Below are positions 1-8,900 of a DNA stretch of 25,542 nt, piece after piece (the stretch's first letter is position 1; each line of letters opens with the position of its first letter). Source of the stretch: JAITWN01 sp964437335 (GTDB lineage Bacteria > Pseudomonadota > Gammaproteobacteria > SZUA-140); assembly GCA_964437335.1 (NCBI GenBank), contig CAYTGL010000036.1:1-25542 (forward strand), in the 5' to 3' direction. Below the pieces are notes generated by a model, which saw only the letters and a list, made by a program, of their open reading frames with translations, made no database searches and was not told the origin of the DNA. Made by a program: the position numbers and the translations under genes.

Positions 1-1
1 G

Positions 2-1525
2 GTCGATGCGGTCGACGGGCCGATGCCGCAGACGCGCTTCGTGACCCAGAAGGCCCTGTCACGCGGACTGCACCCGATCGTCGTCATCAACAAGATCGAC
101 CGTCCGGGCGCGCGTCCCGACTGGGTGCTGAACCAGACCTTCGACCTGTTCGACCGCCTCAATGCCTCCGACGAACAGCTCGACTTTCCGGTCGTCTATG
201 CATCGGCTCTGAACGGCTATGCCGGGCTCGACTCCGAGGTGCGCGGCGGCGACATGACGCCACTGTTCCAGGTCATCGTCGACCGGGTCGCGCCACCGCT
301 GGTCGATCCTTCCGGGCCCCTGCAGCTACAGGTCAGCTCGCTCGATTACAACAGTTACGTCGGTGTCATCGGCATCGGCCGCATCCAGCGCGGGCACCTG
401 AAGACCAATACGCCGGTCACGGTCGTCGGCCCCGACGGCGCGCGCCGCAGCGCGCGCGTGCTGCAGGTATTCGATTTCCTTGGCCTGGAGCGCATCGAGG
501 TGCCAGAGGCGCAGGCCGGCGACATCATCTCGTTTAACGGCGTCGAAGGGTTGCGCATCTCGGATACGCTGTGCGACCCGGCCGCGGTCGAGGCGCTCGC
601 GCCGCTGACCGTGGACGAGCCGACCGTCAGCATGACCTTCCAGGTCAACAATTCACCTTTCTCCGGCCAGGACGGCAAGTTCGTAACCTCGCGCCAGATC
701 CGCGAGCGACTCCAGCGGGAGCTGATCCACAATGTGGCGTTACGCGTCGATGAGACGGGCGATCCGGACAAGTTCAAGGTGTCGGGACGCGGCGAGTTGC
801 ACCTGTCGATCCTGATCGAGAACATGCGCCGCGAGGGTTACGAGCTCGGCGTATCGCGCCCCGAGGTCATTCTCCGCGAGATCGACGGGGAAAAGCACGA
901 GCCGTTCGAGCAGTTGACCGTCGATGTCGAGGAACAGCACCAGGGCGCCATCATGGAGAAGCTCGGCGAGCGCGGCGCGGAGCTGCGCGACATGGTGCCG
1001 GACGGCAAGGGCAGGGTGAGGCTCGATTACCTGGTCCCGGCGCGCGGCCTGATCGGCTTTCGCACCGAGTTTCTGACCGCGACCCAGGGCACCGGGCTGC
1101 TCTATCACGTATTTGACCACTATGGCCCGGTCAAGACCGGCGCCTTCGGACAGCGCAACAATGGCGTGCTGATCGCGAACGGCCCCGGCAAGGCGCTGGC
1201 CTACGCATTGTTCAACCTGCAGGAGCGCGGCCGCCTGTTCATTGGCCACGGCGAGCAGGTTTACGAGGGCATGATCATCGGCATCCACTCGCGCGACAAC
1301 GACCTCGTCGTCAACCCGTTGAAGGCGAAACAGTTGACGAACATCCGCGCCGCCGGCTCGGACGAGAACATCCTACTGACGCCGCCGATCCGCATGTCGC
1401 TGGAGCAGGCGCTGGAATTCATCGACGACGACGAACTGGTCGAGGTGACGCCTAACCATATCCGGCTGCGCAAGAAGTCACTCAAGGAACACGAGCGCAA
1501 GCGCGCGTCACGACTGGCCGGCTAG
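2..1525 (+). CDS. typA: Translational GTPase TypA/BipA, 3' part (start lies before the window)
   Basis: Ribosome-associated GTPase of the EF-G/LepA superfamily, involved in 50S assembly and in stress and cold adaptation. The frame is open from base 2 and begins with VDAVDGPMPQTRFV, which in TypA follows the G3 region, so roughly the first 100 residues (P-loop and switch regions) are missing from the window. The G4 motif NKID is visible in VVINKIDRPGARPDW, followed by the rest of the G domain, the beta-barrel domain II (LDYNSYVGVIGIGRIQRG), the EF-G-like domain (FKVSGRGELHLSILIENMRREGYE) and the TypA-specific C-terminal domain (PGKALAYALFNLQERGRLFIGHGEQVYEG). It ends in a basic tail, which is usual for the family. 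The internal ATG at 23 is not the real start. Family assignment is certain. Confidence 0.97.
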   Translation, partial: VDAVDGPMPQTRFVTQKALSRGLHPIVVINKIDRPGARPDWVLNQTFDLFDRLNASDEQLDFPVVYASALNGYAGLDSEVRGGDMTPLFQVIVDRVAPPLVDPSGPLQLQVSSLDYNSYVGVIGIGRIQRGHLKTNTPVTVVGPDGARRSARVLQVFDFLGLERIEVPEAQAGDIISFNGVEGLRISDTLCDPAAVEALAPLTVDEPTVSMTFQVNNSPFSGQDGKFVTSRQIRERLQRELIHNVALRVDETGDPDKFKVSGRGELHLSILIENMRREGYELGVSRPEVILREIDGEKHEPFEQLTVDVEEQHQGAIMEKLGERGAELRDMVPDGKGRVRLDYLVPARGLIGFRTEFLTATQGTGLLYHVFDHYGPVKTGAFGQRNNGVLIANGPGKALAYALFNLQERGRLFIGHGEQVYEGMIIGIHSRDNDLVVNPLKAKQLTNIRAAGSDENILLTPPIRMSLEQALEFIDDDELVEVTPNHIRLRKKSLKEHERKRASRLAG

Positions 1526-1611
1526 TTTCCTTTCCCGCTCGCTGCCGGGCGCGGGACCGCCGGCCTGATCCGCGGGTCCGATAGCAAAACATCAAGATCC
1601 GACCCCGTATG

Positions 1612-1647
1612 AATCCTTTCGGATACAGCGATGCGTCCGTTCGGATA
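1612..1647 (+). promoter_or_regulatory. Tandem activator-binding sites (UAS) upstream of promoter P1
   Basis: Two imperfect inverted repeats of the form TATCY-N4-RGATA. The distal copy is AATCC-TTTC-GGATA (1612-1625) and the proximal copy CGTCC-GTTC-GGATA (1634-1647). Their centres are 22 bp apart, two helical turns, and the proximal centre lies about 110 bp upstream of the -12 GC of P1. The same paired motif recurs before four other transcription units in the window. The position and pairing fit enhancer sites of an NtrC-family activator. That the bound protein is the response regulator encoded just downstream is inference. Confidence 0.72.
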
Positions 1648-1699
1648 CACCCTCCGTCCTGGGGACACTGCCCGCATTGATCATTATATAAAGAGATTT

Positions 1700-1712
1700 C
1701 AATTACTTGATC
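1700..1712 (-). promoter_or_regulatory. Possible IHF site between UAS and promoter P1
   Basis: CAATTACTTGATC matches the complement of the IHF consensus WATCAANNNNTTR at all but the last position. It lies in an A+T-rich stretch between the enhancer-like repeats and the sigma54-type promoter, where a bend would bring the activator to the polymerase. The motif is loose, so chance occurrence is possible. Confidence 0.35.
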
Positions 1713-1736
1713 GTCCGCTTGATGGGCTCTTGCGCA

Positions 1737-1752
1737 TGGTATATCACTTGCA
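1737..1752 (+). promoter_or_regulatory. Sigma54 (-24/-12) promoter P1 of the EBP/CHASE2 kinase operon
   Basis: TGGTATATCACTTGCA has GG (1738-1739) and GC (1750-1751) separated by exactly 10 bases, the spacing required by RpoN holoenzyme, and a good TTGCA -12 element. Transcription should start near 1762. It lies about 110 bp downstream of a tandem operator pair, so the operon is probably controlled by its own product. Confidence 0.8.
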
Positions 1753-1759
1753 ATGCGAC

Positions 1760-1775
1760 CATCCATAAATGGATG
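1760..1775 (+). promoter_or_regulatory. Perfect palindrome over the predicted P1 start site
   Basis: CATCCATAAATGGATG has 7-bp arms around AA and covers the predicted +1 of P1. Its ATCC/GGAT half-sites resemble those of the upstream operators but with a spacer of 6 rather than 4. It may be a second binding mode, for example repression, or a 5'-end hairpin in the mRNA. No direct evidence separates these. Confidence 0.4.
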
Positions 1776-1803
1776 ATAAAAAGTAAAGAGGGGGTCCGGG
1801 CCT

Positions 1804-1866
1804 ATGACTCGTGAGTCGCAGCGCCGTCATATCTTCGATGTCAGCCTGAAGCAGCTCTCCCGATGA
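1804..1866 (+). CDS. Putative 20-residue leader peptide translationally coupled to the EBP gene
   Basis: A short ORF begins MTRESQRRHIFDV and ends ...KQLSR. A purine-rich Shine-Dalgarno stretch (AGAGGGGG, about 1786-1793) lies at usable distance from its ATG at 1804. Its TGA (1864-1866) overlaps the ATG of the response regulator (1863-1865) as ATGA. The regulator has no convincing ribosome binding site of its own, so coupling through this ORF would explain how it is translated. The peptide is basic, has no recognisable domain and is not a His- or Trp-type attenuator. It could be a chance ORF; conservation in relatives would decide. Confidence 0.45.
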   Translation: MTRESQRRHIFDVSLKQLSR

Positions 1867-3230
1867 GCGCCGCCGTCAACGAGCCGGTACTGGTCGTCGA
1901 CGACGACCCCGACATCCGCGAGATCCTCAAGGATCGCCTCGCGCCGCTCGGATACCCGATAGTCACCGCGGAAAACGGCAAGGAGGCGCTGCGGCTGATC
2001 GACCGCGAGGATCCGGCCGTGATGTTCATCGACCTCCAGATGCCGGTCATGGACGGCATGTCGGTGCTGAAAAAGCTCAAGGACCGGCCCGACCTCGCGG
2101 TCATCGTCATCACCGCGCACGGCTCGATCGAGAAGGCGGTCGAGGCGATGCGGGAAGGCGCGTTCGACTTCGTCACCAAGCCGTTCTGTATGAACAACGT
2201 CGACGCCGTCATCAAGCGCGCGTTCGAGCGCGTCTCGCTGCTCCGGGAAAACCGGAATCTCAAGGCGCAGCTCTCCGCGGCGCTGCCGGAGATCGTCGGC
2301 GAGAGCAACAGGCTCAGGAGCGCGATCGAAGTCGCGCAGAAGGTCGCCGCGACCTCGTCGACGGTGCTGCTGCTCGGCGAGAGCGGCTGCGGCAAGGAGA
2401 TCTTCGCGCGCTGGATCCACCACTGGAGCCCGCGCGTCCGGGGTCCGTTCATCGCGGTCAACTGCGTCGCACTGCGCGACGAACTGCTCGAAAGCGAACT
2501 GTTCGGCCATGAAAAAGGCGCGTTCACCGGCGCGCACGAGATGCGGCAGGGCAAGCTCGAAATCGCGAACGGCGGCACGGTGTTCCTCGACGAGATCGGG
2601 GACTTCAAGCCCGAACTCCAGGCCAAGCTGCTCCGGGTCCTGCAGGAACGGGAGTTCGAGCGGGTCGGCGGCAACAAGCGCATCTCGGTCGATATCCGCG
2701 TCATCGCGGCGACCAACCGCGATCTCCAGAAGGACGTCAAGGAAGGCAACTTCCGGGAGGATCTGTTCTTCCGCTTGAACGTCGTCGGCATATCGCTGCC
2801 GCCGCTGCGGGAGCGCAAGGAGGACGTCCCGCTGCTTGCCGACGTCTTCCTGCGCCGCTACTGCGGCCTGTTCAACCGGCGTCATTTGAAGATCTCGCCG
2901 GCGGCGATGGATCACCTGATGCGCTACCACTGGCCCGGCAACGTCCGTGAGCTGGCCAACCTGATCGAGCGCGCGGTGATCCTCGCGGAAGGCTCGGCGA
3001 TCATGCCCGAGGACCTGCCGCTGTTGAGGGTCGGCCATGGCGATCACGGCGATGTGCATGATCTCAGCTATCATGACGCGATACGTCATTACCAGAAGCA
3101 GGTGATCCGCGAAGCGCTGGAATCCACCGGCGGCAACCAGTCGAAGGCCGCGGACCTGCTCGGGCTCCAGCGCACCTATCTCTCGCGCCTGATCAAGAAG
3201 CTGGATATTTCGGAAAACAGGGATGGATGA
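1863..3230 (+). CDS. Sigma54-dependent response regulator (NtrC family: receiver, AAA+, Fis HTH)
   Basis: Activates RpoN-dependent promoters by ATP hydrolysis once phosphorylated by its partner kinase. Receiver domain, residues 8-125: acidic pocket D13-D15, phospho-acceptor D57 in FIDLQMP, then T in VITAHG and K in VTKPF. AAA+ domain, about 145-375: Walker A GESGCGKE (172-179), sigma54-contact loop GAFTGA (219-224), Walker B TVFLDEIGDF and sensor REDLFFRLNV. Fis-type helix-turn-helix at about 415-450 (GGNQSKAADLLGLQRTYLSRLIKKL). At 455 aa it is normal for the family. Walker A has Cys where Thr is usual. It starts with an ATGA overlap to a short leader ORF and is followed 3 bp later by a CHASE2 histidine kinase, its likely partner. 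The P1 promoter and operator pair suggest autoregulation. Family certain; targets inferred. Confidence 0.95.
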   Translation: MSAAVNEPVLVVDDDPDIREILKDRLAPLGYPIVTAENGKEALRLIDREDPAVMFIDLQMPVMDGMSVLKKLKDRPDLAVIVITAHGSIEKAVEAMREGAFDFVTKPFCMNNVDAVIKRAFERVSLLRENRNLKAQLSAALPEIVGESNRLRSAIEVAQKVAATSSTVLLLGESGCGKEIFARWIHHWSPRVRGPFIAVNCVALRDELLESELFGHEKGAFTGAHEMRQGKLEIANGGTVFLDEIGDFKPELQAKLLRVLQEREFERVGGNKRISVDIRVIAATNRDLQKDVKEGNFREDLFFRLNVVGISLPPLRERKEDVPLLADVFLRRYCGLFNRRHLKISPAAMDHLMRYHWPGNVRELANLIERAVILAEGSAIMPEDLPLLRVGHGDHGDVHDLSYHDAIRHYQKQVIREALESTGGNQSKAADLLGLQRTYLSRLIKKLDISENRDG

Positions 3231-3233
3231 TCG

Positions 3234-5483
3234 TTGCCGATGGAATCCGGAGGCCATACACCCCGGGTAAACGGTCCGTTGCGAGAGCCGCGACGGCTGC
3301 TGGCGAATAACTTCCGCCGCGCCGCGGTGCTGTCCGCGTTCGTCAGTCTCCTCGGTGTCTTCATCGCGCTGTTTCCGGCCGGATACGATCTCGAAGAGAA
3401 TTTCGGGCTTGGCCTGCTCTTCGGTCTGAGAGGGGAGATCGCTGCTCCCGACGATATTATCGTCGTCGCGATCGACGAGGCATCCGCCGAGACGCTCGAT
3501 CTGCCGCGCGATTCCCGGTTCTGGTCGCGGTCCCTGCACGCGGACCTGGTCCGGCGGCTTGCGGCCGAAGGCGCGAGCGTCATCGGTTTCGACCTCATGT
3601 TCAACATGGAACGGTCGTTCGAGGAAGACGCCGATTTCGCCGCGGCGATCCGCGAGGCCGGCAACGTCGTGCTGCTCAGCGAGATGCGAAGAGAGACTCT
3701 CGTACTGCGCGACCTGCCGATCATCCCCGACAGCAGGATGATCATCGAGACGATGATCCCGCCGATCGACCTCATCAAGCGCGAGGCCAGGTACGTCGCG
3801 CCGTTCCAGTTGCCGAAGTATCCGGGCAAGGTCAGCCAGTACTGGCTCTTCAAGCACACCGCTGACGTCGTCACGCTCCCCGGCGCGGCGTTGCAGCTCC
3901 ATGCGCTGCGCGATTTCGACGGGCTCAAAGCGCTGTTGAAGCGCGCGCTCGACGATCCAGCGGTGATGCGGGCGGCGGATGCCGTCAATCGGGCCGCACG
4001 GGCGGAGGCCGGGTGGATCATCAGCCTGGACGGCGCCGATATCAGGCAGGCCGACAACCTGAACCGCCTCGTGCGCGGCATGCGGCAGATCATCGGCGCG
4101 GACACGCTGATCGCCGGGATCATGCTGCGCGAGATCAATAACGCCCGAACGCAGTGGCCGGATCGCCGCAAGCGGGATCTTCTCGCGGCGCTGCTGAACA
4201 TGTACGCAGGTGACGGCGCCCGCTGGCTGAATTACTACGGCCCGCCGAGGACGATCACGACGATCCCTTTTTCCAGCGTCCTCCTTGGCGAACCCGCGAC
4301 CAACGGCGGCCCGCCCATCCTTCGCGACAAGGTCGTGTTCGTCGGCGTGTCGGACATCCGGTCCTTCACGCCGGGCGATACGTTCAGGACCATCTTTACG
4401 ACCGACGACGGCCGCGATCTCAGCGGCGTCGAGATCGCGGCGACGGCGTTCGCGAATCTCCTTGACCGAAGCGATCTCAAGCCGCTCGCGCCGGTATGGT
4501 CGATCCTGCTCGTCGCCGTCTTCGGCCTGGCAGCCGGGATCACCTGCTACCTGCTCGGTCCGGTCATGGCGGCGCTCGCGGTCGCGAACCTCGGCGCCGT
4601 CTGGCTCGGGGTCGCCTATTGGTGGTTCGTCAACGCCGAGATCTGGTATCCGGTCATCACTCCGCTCGCCATTCAGATACCTGTCGCCTATGTCGGCGCC
4701 GTGCTGTGGAAATACATCGACGCGCAGCGGCTCGAGGCAGAGCACGAACACTTGAAGGAGATCAACCGGATCAAGTCCCAGTTCGTCTCCCATGTCTCGC
4801 ACGAGTTGAAGACGCCGCTGACCTCGATCAGGGGACTCGTCGACAACATGACGAGCGGCTTCGCCGGCGAGATCGGGGTCAAGCAGCGCGATTACCTGAG
4901 CCGGATACGCGCGAATGCCGACCGCCTGACCCGCATGATCTCCGACCTGCTCGACGTGTCGCGGATCGAGTCCGGCGCGCTGCAACTGTACCGGACGCAG
5001 GTGAATCTCTGTTCGCTGATACAGGATTGCCTCGCCCAGTTCCAGATCCAGGCCGGGGCCAGGGGCATCAGTCTGGAAATCGCGTGCGCCGATCGCACGA
5101 CCAGCGTCTGGCTGGATCACGACAGGCTCACCCAGATCGTCATCAACCTCGTCGACAACGCGATCAAGCATACGCCCGCCGGAGGCAGCATCACCGTCAT
5201 GGTCGGCCGCGAGGATCCCGGCCGGGTCTTCGTCACGGTCACCGATACCGGAGAAGGCATTCCGCCGGAATATCTCGACACGCTGTTCGAGCCGTTCTCG
5301 CGGGCGAGCCGGCGCAAGGGCTATGAAAAAGGCCTCGGTCTCGGGCTTTCGATCGTCAAGTACCTCATCGACCTGCACGGCGGGACGATCTCGGTCGCGA
5401 GCGAAGTCGGCAAAGGCACCGCGTTCCGTGTCGTGCTGCCCGTGATCGCGCAGGAGAATCCCGAAGCGCCGCCGCCCGCCTGA
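3234..5483 (+). CDS. CHASE2-domain membrane sensor histidine kinase
   Basis: Likely senses an extracytoplasmic signal and phosphorylates the adjacent sigma54 activator. A first membrane segment (about residues 25-48) is followed by a long periplasmic CHASE2 domain (about 50-400; note DDIIVVAIDEASAETL and GASVIGFDLMF, typical CHASE2 strands). Three clustered membrane segments (about 420-495) come next, as is usual after CHASE2. The cytoplasmic kinase core has HisKA with H523 in SHVSHELKTPLTS, then HATPase_c with the N box NLVDNAIKHTP, G1 DTGEGIP and G2 GLGLGLSIVK. TTG at 3234 is 10 bases from AGGGA (3219-3223); an ATG at 3240 is the alternative start. It lies 3 bp after the EBP stop, so the two are co-transcribed. 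CHASE2 ligands are generally unknown. Confidence 0.94.
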   Translation: MPMESGGHTPRVNGPLREPRRLLANNFRRAAVLSAFVSLLGVFIALFPAGYDLEENFGLGLLFGLRGEIAAPDDIIVVAIDEASAETLDLPRDSRFWSRSLHADLVRRLAAEGASVIGFDLMFNMERSFEEDADFAAAIREAGNVVLLSEMRRETLVLRDLPIIPDSRMIIETMIPPIDLIKREARYVAPFQLPKYPGKVSQYWLFKHTADVVTLPGAALQLHALRDFDGLKALLKRALDDPAVMRAADAVNRAARAEAGWIISLDGADIRQADNLNRLVRGMRQIIGADTLIAGIMLREINNARTQWPDRRKRDLLAALLNMYAGDGARWLNYYGPPRTITTIPFSSVLLGEPATNGGPPILRDKVVFVGVSDIRSFTPGDTFRTIFTTDDGRDLSGVEIAATAFANLLDRSDLKPLAPVWSILLVAVFGLAAGITCYLLGPVMAALAVANLGAVWLGVAYWWFVNAEIWYPVITPLAIQIPVAYVGAVLWKYIDAQRLEAEHEHLKEINRIKSQFVSHVSHELKTPLTSIRGLVDNMTSGFAGEIGVKQRDYLSRIRANADRLTRMISDLLDVSRIESGALQLYRTQVNLCSLIQDCLAQFQIQAGARGISLEIACADRTTSVWLDHDRLTQIVINLVDNAIKHTPAGGSITVMVGREDPGRVFVTVTDTGEGIPPEYLDTLFEPFSRASRRKGYEKGLGLGLSIVKYLIDLHGGTISVASEVGKGTAFRVVLPVIAQENPEAPPPA

Positions 5484-5669
5484 TAATTCCCGCGAAATCC
5501 CCGTTCCCGGTTGGGTTTACATCACCCCCTAATCGTGTTACCTATTCCCGCATAACCAGTACAAGATGGCGCAGGGAAGCCGCCGACCCGCATCAGCAGC
5601 ATATTCAATCGAATCGTTTTCCGCGGTTCCGCGAGGACCGGCGGCGGCCTGACCAGCGTTTTCGGCGAG

Positions 5670-5705
5670 TATCTCTTGAGATACACGGGGTGATCCGTTC
5701 GGATA
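5670..5705 (+). promoter_or_regulatory. Tandem activator-binding sites (UAS) upstream of promoter P2
   Basis: The distal copy TATCT-CTTG-AGATA (5670-5683) lies inside the perfect 16-bp palindrome GTATCTCTTGAGATAC. The proximal copy is GATCC-GTTC-GGATA (5692-5705). Centres are 22 bp apart, as at P1 and P4, and the proximal centre is about 98 bp upstream of the -12 GC of P2. The repeated geometry indicates one shared DNA-binding protein. Confidence 0.75.
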
Positions 5706-5752
5706 CAGGTTACCGCCCGGAGACCTCAGTGGCCGCATGACTTTTATTTCAT

Positions 5753-5765
5753 TATCAACTTGTTG
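5753..5765 (+). promoter_or_regulatory. IHF-type site between UAS and promoter P2
   Basis: TATCAACTTGTTG fits WATCAANNNNTTR at every defined position and is preceded by an A+T-rich run. It lies between the activator sites and the -24/-12 promoter, the usual place for IHF-assisted looping at sigma54 promoters. Confidence 0.5.
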
Positions 5766-5782
5766 GCACAGTCGGTCAGGGC

Positions 5783-5798
5783 TGGTACGGGAATTGCC
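5783..5798 (+). promoter_or_regulatory. Sigma54 (-24/-12) promoter P2 of the FecR-TPR-barrel gene
   Basis: TGGTACGGGAATTGCC has GG (5784-5785), 10 bases, then GC (5796-5797), with a TTGC -12 element. Transcription should start near 5808, leaving a leader of about 110 bases before the ATG at 5921. Confidence 0.78.
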
Positions 5799-5920
5799 AA
5801 TGCCCTTTTGTGGGGTGCAGCAGTCCGCATCATCGATAACGAGAAATCCGGCCTGGACGGCCCGTCGCGGCGGCAGCGAACCGCAAGACAGGGAGCGTCC
5901 GGTTCCGGCGGGGACGTGCG

Positions 5921-8900
5921 ATGCGAAACGGGTTCATATCGACCGCCAGATTCCTGCTTGCAGGCTGGATAACGCTGGGTCTCGGGCTGCTGGCGCCGGG
6001 GCCGGCCGCCGCTGATCCCGACGGTTGCACGGACTGGGTCGCGATCCTCGTCTCCGCCGAGGGCCGCGTCGAGACGCGTCCCGACGGACGGCCAGTCTGG
6101 CGCGCGGTCGCGCTGAACGACCGCTACTGCGCCGGCGACGAGCTGCGCACCCTCGAAAACAGCCGCGCCGCGCTGCAACTGCGCAACGACACGATCGTCC
6201 GTCTCGACCAGCGGGCGATGGTCAAGTTCGTCCCGGTCGAGCCCGAGGTCCCGCTGCTGCTGCGCCTGCTCAGCGGCAAAGCCTTTTTCATGAGCCGCCA
6301 TCCGCGCCCGCTGACGATCGAGACGCCGTTCATGAACGCGGCGAGCGGGGGCACTGAGTACCTGATCGAGGTCGACGAAGAGACCGGCACGGCGACGCTG
6401 ATCGTCATCGAGGGCGTCATGCATCTCAGCAACCCGGCTGGGCGCCTGACCGTCGGGGCCGGAGAATCATCGATCACCCGCGCCGGCGAGGCGCCGGCGC
6501 CGCACTTGGCCGTGCGGCCGCGGGATGTATTGCAATGGGCGCTGTACTATCCGCCGGTGCTGAGCCTGCGCGACCTGCAGCTCGATCCGGAGGCAGCAGC
6601 CGCGGACTGGCAGGCGGCGGTGCGCGCGTCGATCGCCGCGTACGAGGCCGGTGACGTCGCGGGGGCTTTTGATGCGCTCGCTGGCGCGCCGGACGGCAGC
6701 AACGACCCGCGTTTCCATGCGTACCGCGCATCATTGCTGCTGTCGGTCGGCCGCGTCGATGAGGCACGCGGCGACATTGCGCGGTCCCTCGCGCTCGCGC
6801 CGGGCAATGGGCTCGCCCGCGCGCTCGAAGCGCTGATCGCCGTCGTGCTCAATGAACCGGAGCAGGCGCTGCAACACGCGCTCGACGCCGCGGCGACCGA
6901 GCCCGATTCGGCCAGCGTCAAAATTGCGCTGTCGTATGCGTGGCAGGCGAACTTGAACCTGCCCGAGGCGCTCGGCGCCGCGCAGGCAGCGACCCGGCTC
7001 GACCCGGATTCGGCGCTCGCGTGGGCGCGCACCGCCGAGCTGTGGATGAGCCAGGGCTATCTCGGCGAGGCGCTCGACGCCGCGGCAAAGGCCGAGGTGC
7101 TGAACCCGCGTGAGGCGCGTTACCGGACCGTACTCGGGTTTGCGTATCTGACGCAGATCCGGGTCAGGGAGGCTGCGGCGGTTTTCGAGCGGGCGATCGA
7201 AATCAATTCCGCCGACCCGATGCCGCGTCTCGGGCTCGGGCTTGCGAAGATCCGCAGGGGGCGGCTCGCCGAAGGGCGCACCGACATCGAGATCGCGGCG
7301 GCGCTCGATCCGGCGAACGCGCTGATCCGCAGCTATCTGGGCAAGGCCTATTTCGAGGAGAAGCGCGATCCGCAGGCGGCCGCGCAGTTCGATCTCGCGA
7401 AGGTCCTCGATCCGAACGACCCGACCGCGTATCTGTACGACGCGATCCGCAAGCAGACGGTCAACCGGCCGGTCGAGGCAATGCGGGACTTGCAGGAATC
7501 AGTCCGGCTGAACGACAACCGGGCTGTTTATCGCTCCCGGCTGCTGCTGGACAATGATCTGTCGACGCGCAGTGTCAGCCAGGGGCGGATCGCGGAGGAT
7601 CTCGGGTTCGGGCAACTCGCGCTTGCGGAAGGGTGGAAATCGGTTAATAGCGATCCGTCGAATTACTCTGCGCATCGCTTTCTTGCCGATTCGTACTCGG
7701 CGCTTCCCAAATCCGAGGTTGCCCAACAGAGCGCCCTTGGGTTGAGCCAGCTCTTGCAGCCGCTGAACAATAATCCGGTGCAACCGAGCCTGGGTGATCG
7801 AACGGCTTTTGCGCCCGGCACAAGCCCGGGCGATTTATCGTTCAACGAATATACGCAGCTCTTTAATCGAAACCAGATGCGTGTACTCGCTTCCGGCATC
7901 GTGGGTAATTGGGGAACCTGGGGTGAAGAAATCGTTGTTAATGGCCTCTACGACCGATACTCGCTGAGCGTTGGCCAGTTGCGGAGCGAGACCGACGGTT
8001 ATCGGGAAAACGCCGATATCAGCGAGACTATCTATAACATTTTCACCCAGATCGCGCTCACGCCCAAGGCCAGCTTGCTCGCGGAGTACCGATACGATCT
8101 GACCAAAACTGGAGATATCGCAATGCAATTCGATCCGGAATTCTTCAATCCGGATTTGAGGAGGGAGACGGAAACGAAGACCTATCGTCTCGGCTATCGT
8201 CAAATGTTGACGCCGCGATCGGATATCATTCTGTCGTCTTATTATCAGGACGGCAGAGAATCTCTGGATATGCCTCCTGTTGCGGAATTGGACGGAGTAA
8301 CCGACGGATATACCGGTGAAGCTCAATATCTGTTCCGGGGAACATCCATGAATCTCATCATCGGCGCCGGGAGGTTTCGCGCAGAAGATACAAGTAAGGG
8401 AATGATCTTTGGGGAGTCCGTCGATGACAAAGTAGATACCAGTCATACAAATTTTTACGCCTATTCATATCTGCATCTTCCGTTCAATGCCAGGATGACC
8501 ATCGGGGGTAGTGGAGATTGGTACGAGGGGAGGGCAATCGATGATGACCTGGAACAATTCAATCCGAAATTCGGCCTCATATGGGATCTGACGGCATCCA
8601 CGACGCTGAGGTTGGCGGCATTACGCGTACTGGAGAGAAACTACATCTCGAACCAGACTATCGAGCCTTCCCAGGTTGCCGGCTTCCAGCAATTCTATAG
8701 AGACGCCGATGCCACGGATTCGAAAATATATGGCATTGCGGTCGATCAGGAGTTCTCTCCAGATCTGTTTGGAGGGTTGGAGTTTGCTCGGAGAGATCTC
8801 ACGATACCGATTGAAGCCATAACGCCAGGAGCGCCGACGGAGCTGGAAATCGAAGAGAGAACGGGGCGCGCCTATCTCTACTGGATGCCATTGCCGTGGT

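Larger units (their letters stand above)
1526..1862 (+). other. Intergenic regulatory region between typA and the sigma54 activator operon
   Basis: This 337-base gap is visibly richer in A+T than its neighbours. In order it holds a weak stem just after typA (TCCCGC 1533-1538 with GCGGGA 1551-1556, no U-tract), a tandem pair of inverted repeats (1612-1647), an IHF-like site (1700-1712), a sigma54-type promoter (1737-1752), a palindrome at the predicted start of transcription (1760-1775) and a short leader ORF (1804-1866). Apart from the leader ORF I see no coding capacity. Confidence 0.7.
5484..5920 (+). other. Intergenic regulatory region before the FecR-TPR-barrel gene
   Basis: This 437-base gap holds a tandem operator pair (5670-5705), a perfect IHF consensus (5753-5765), a sigma54-type promoter (5783-5798) and an untranslated leader of about 110 bases. 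The short frames inside it have no good ribosome binding sites and resemble nothing I know. I see no clear terminator after the kinase gene. Confidence 0.65.

Noticed and set aside
1827..5378. Very long open frame (1183 codons) on the minus strand across the activator and CHASE2 kinase genes
   Set aside because: It is antisense to two genes with complete domain structure. It is rich in Arg/Asp/Ala/Val of the kind produced by reading GC-biased codons backwards, and resembles no protein family. Similar shadows occur at 12141-14240 (minus) and 20735-22807 (plus).
5764..5781. Alternative sigma54 box TTGGCACAGTCGGTCAGG upstream of P2
   Set aside because: The -24 half is good, but the position 10 bases later is CA, not GC. 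TGGTACGGGAATTGCC at 5783-5798 has both elements with correct spacing.
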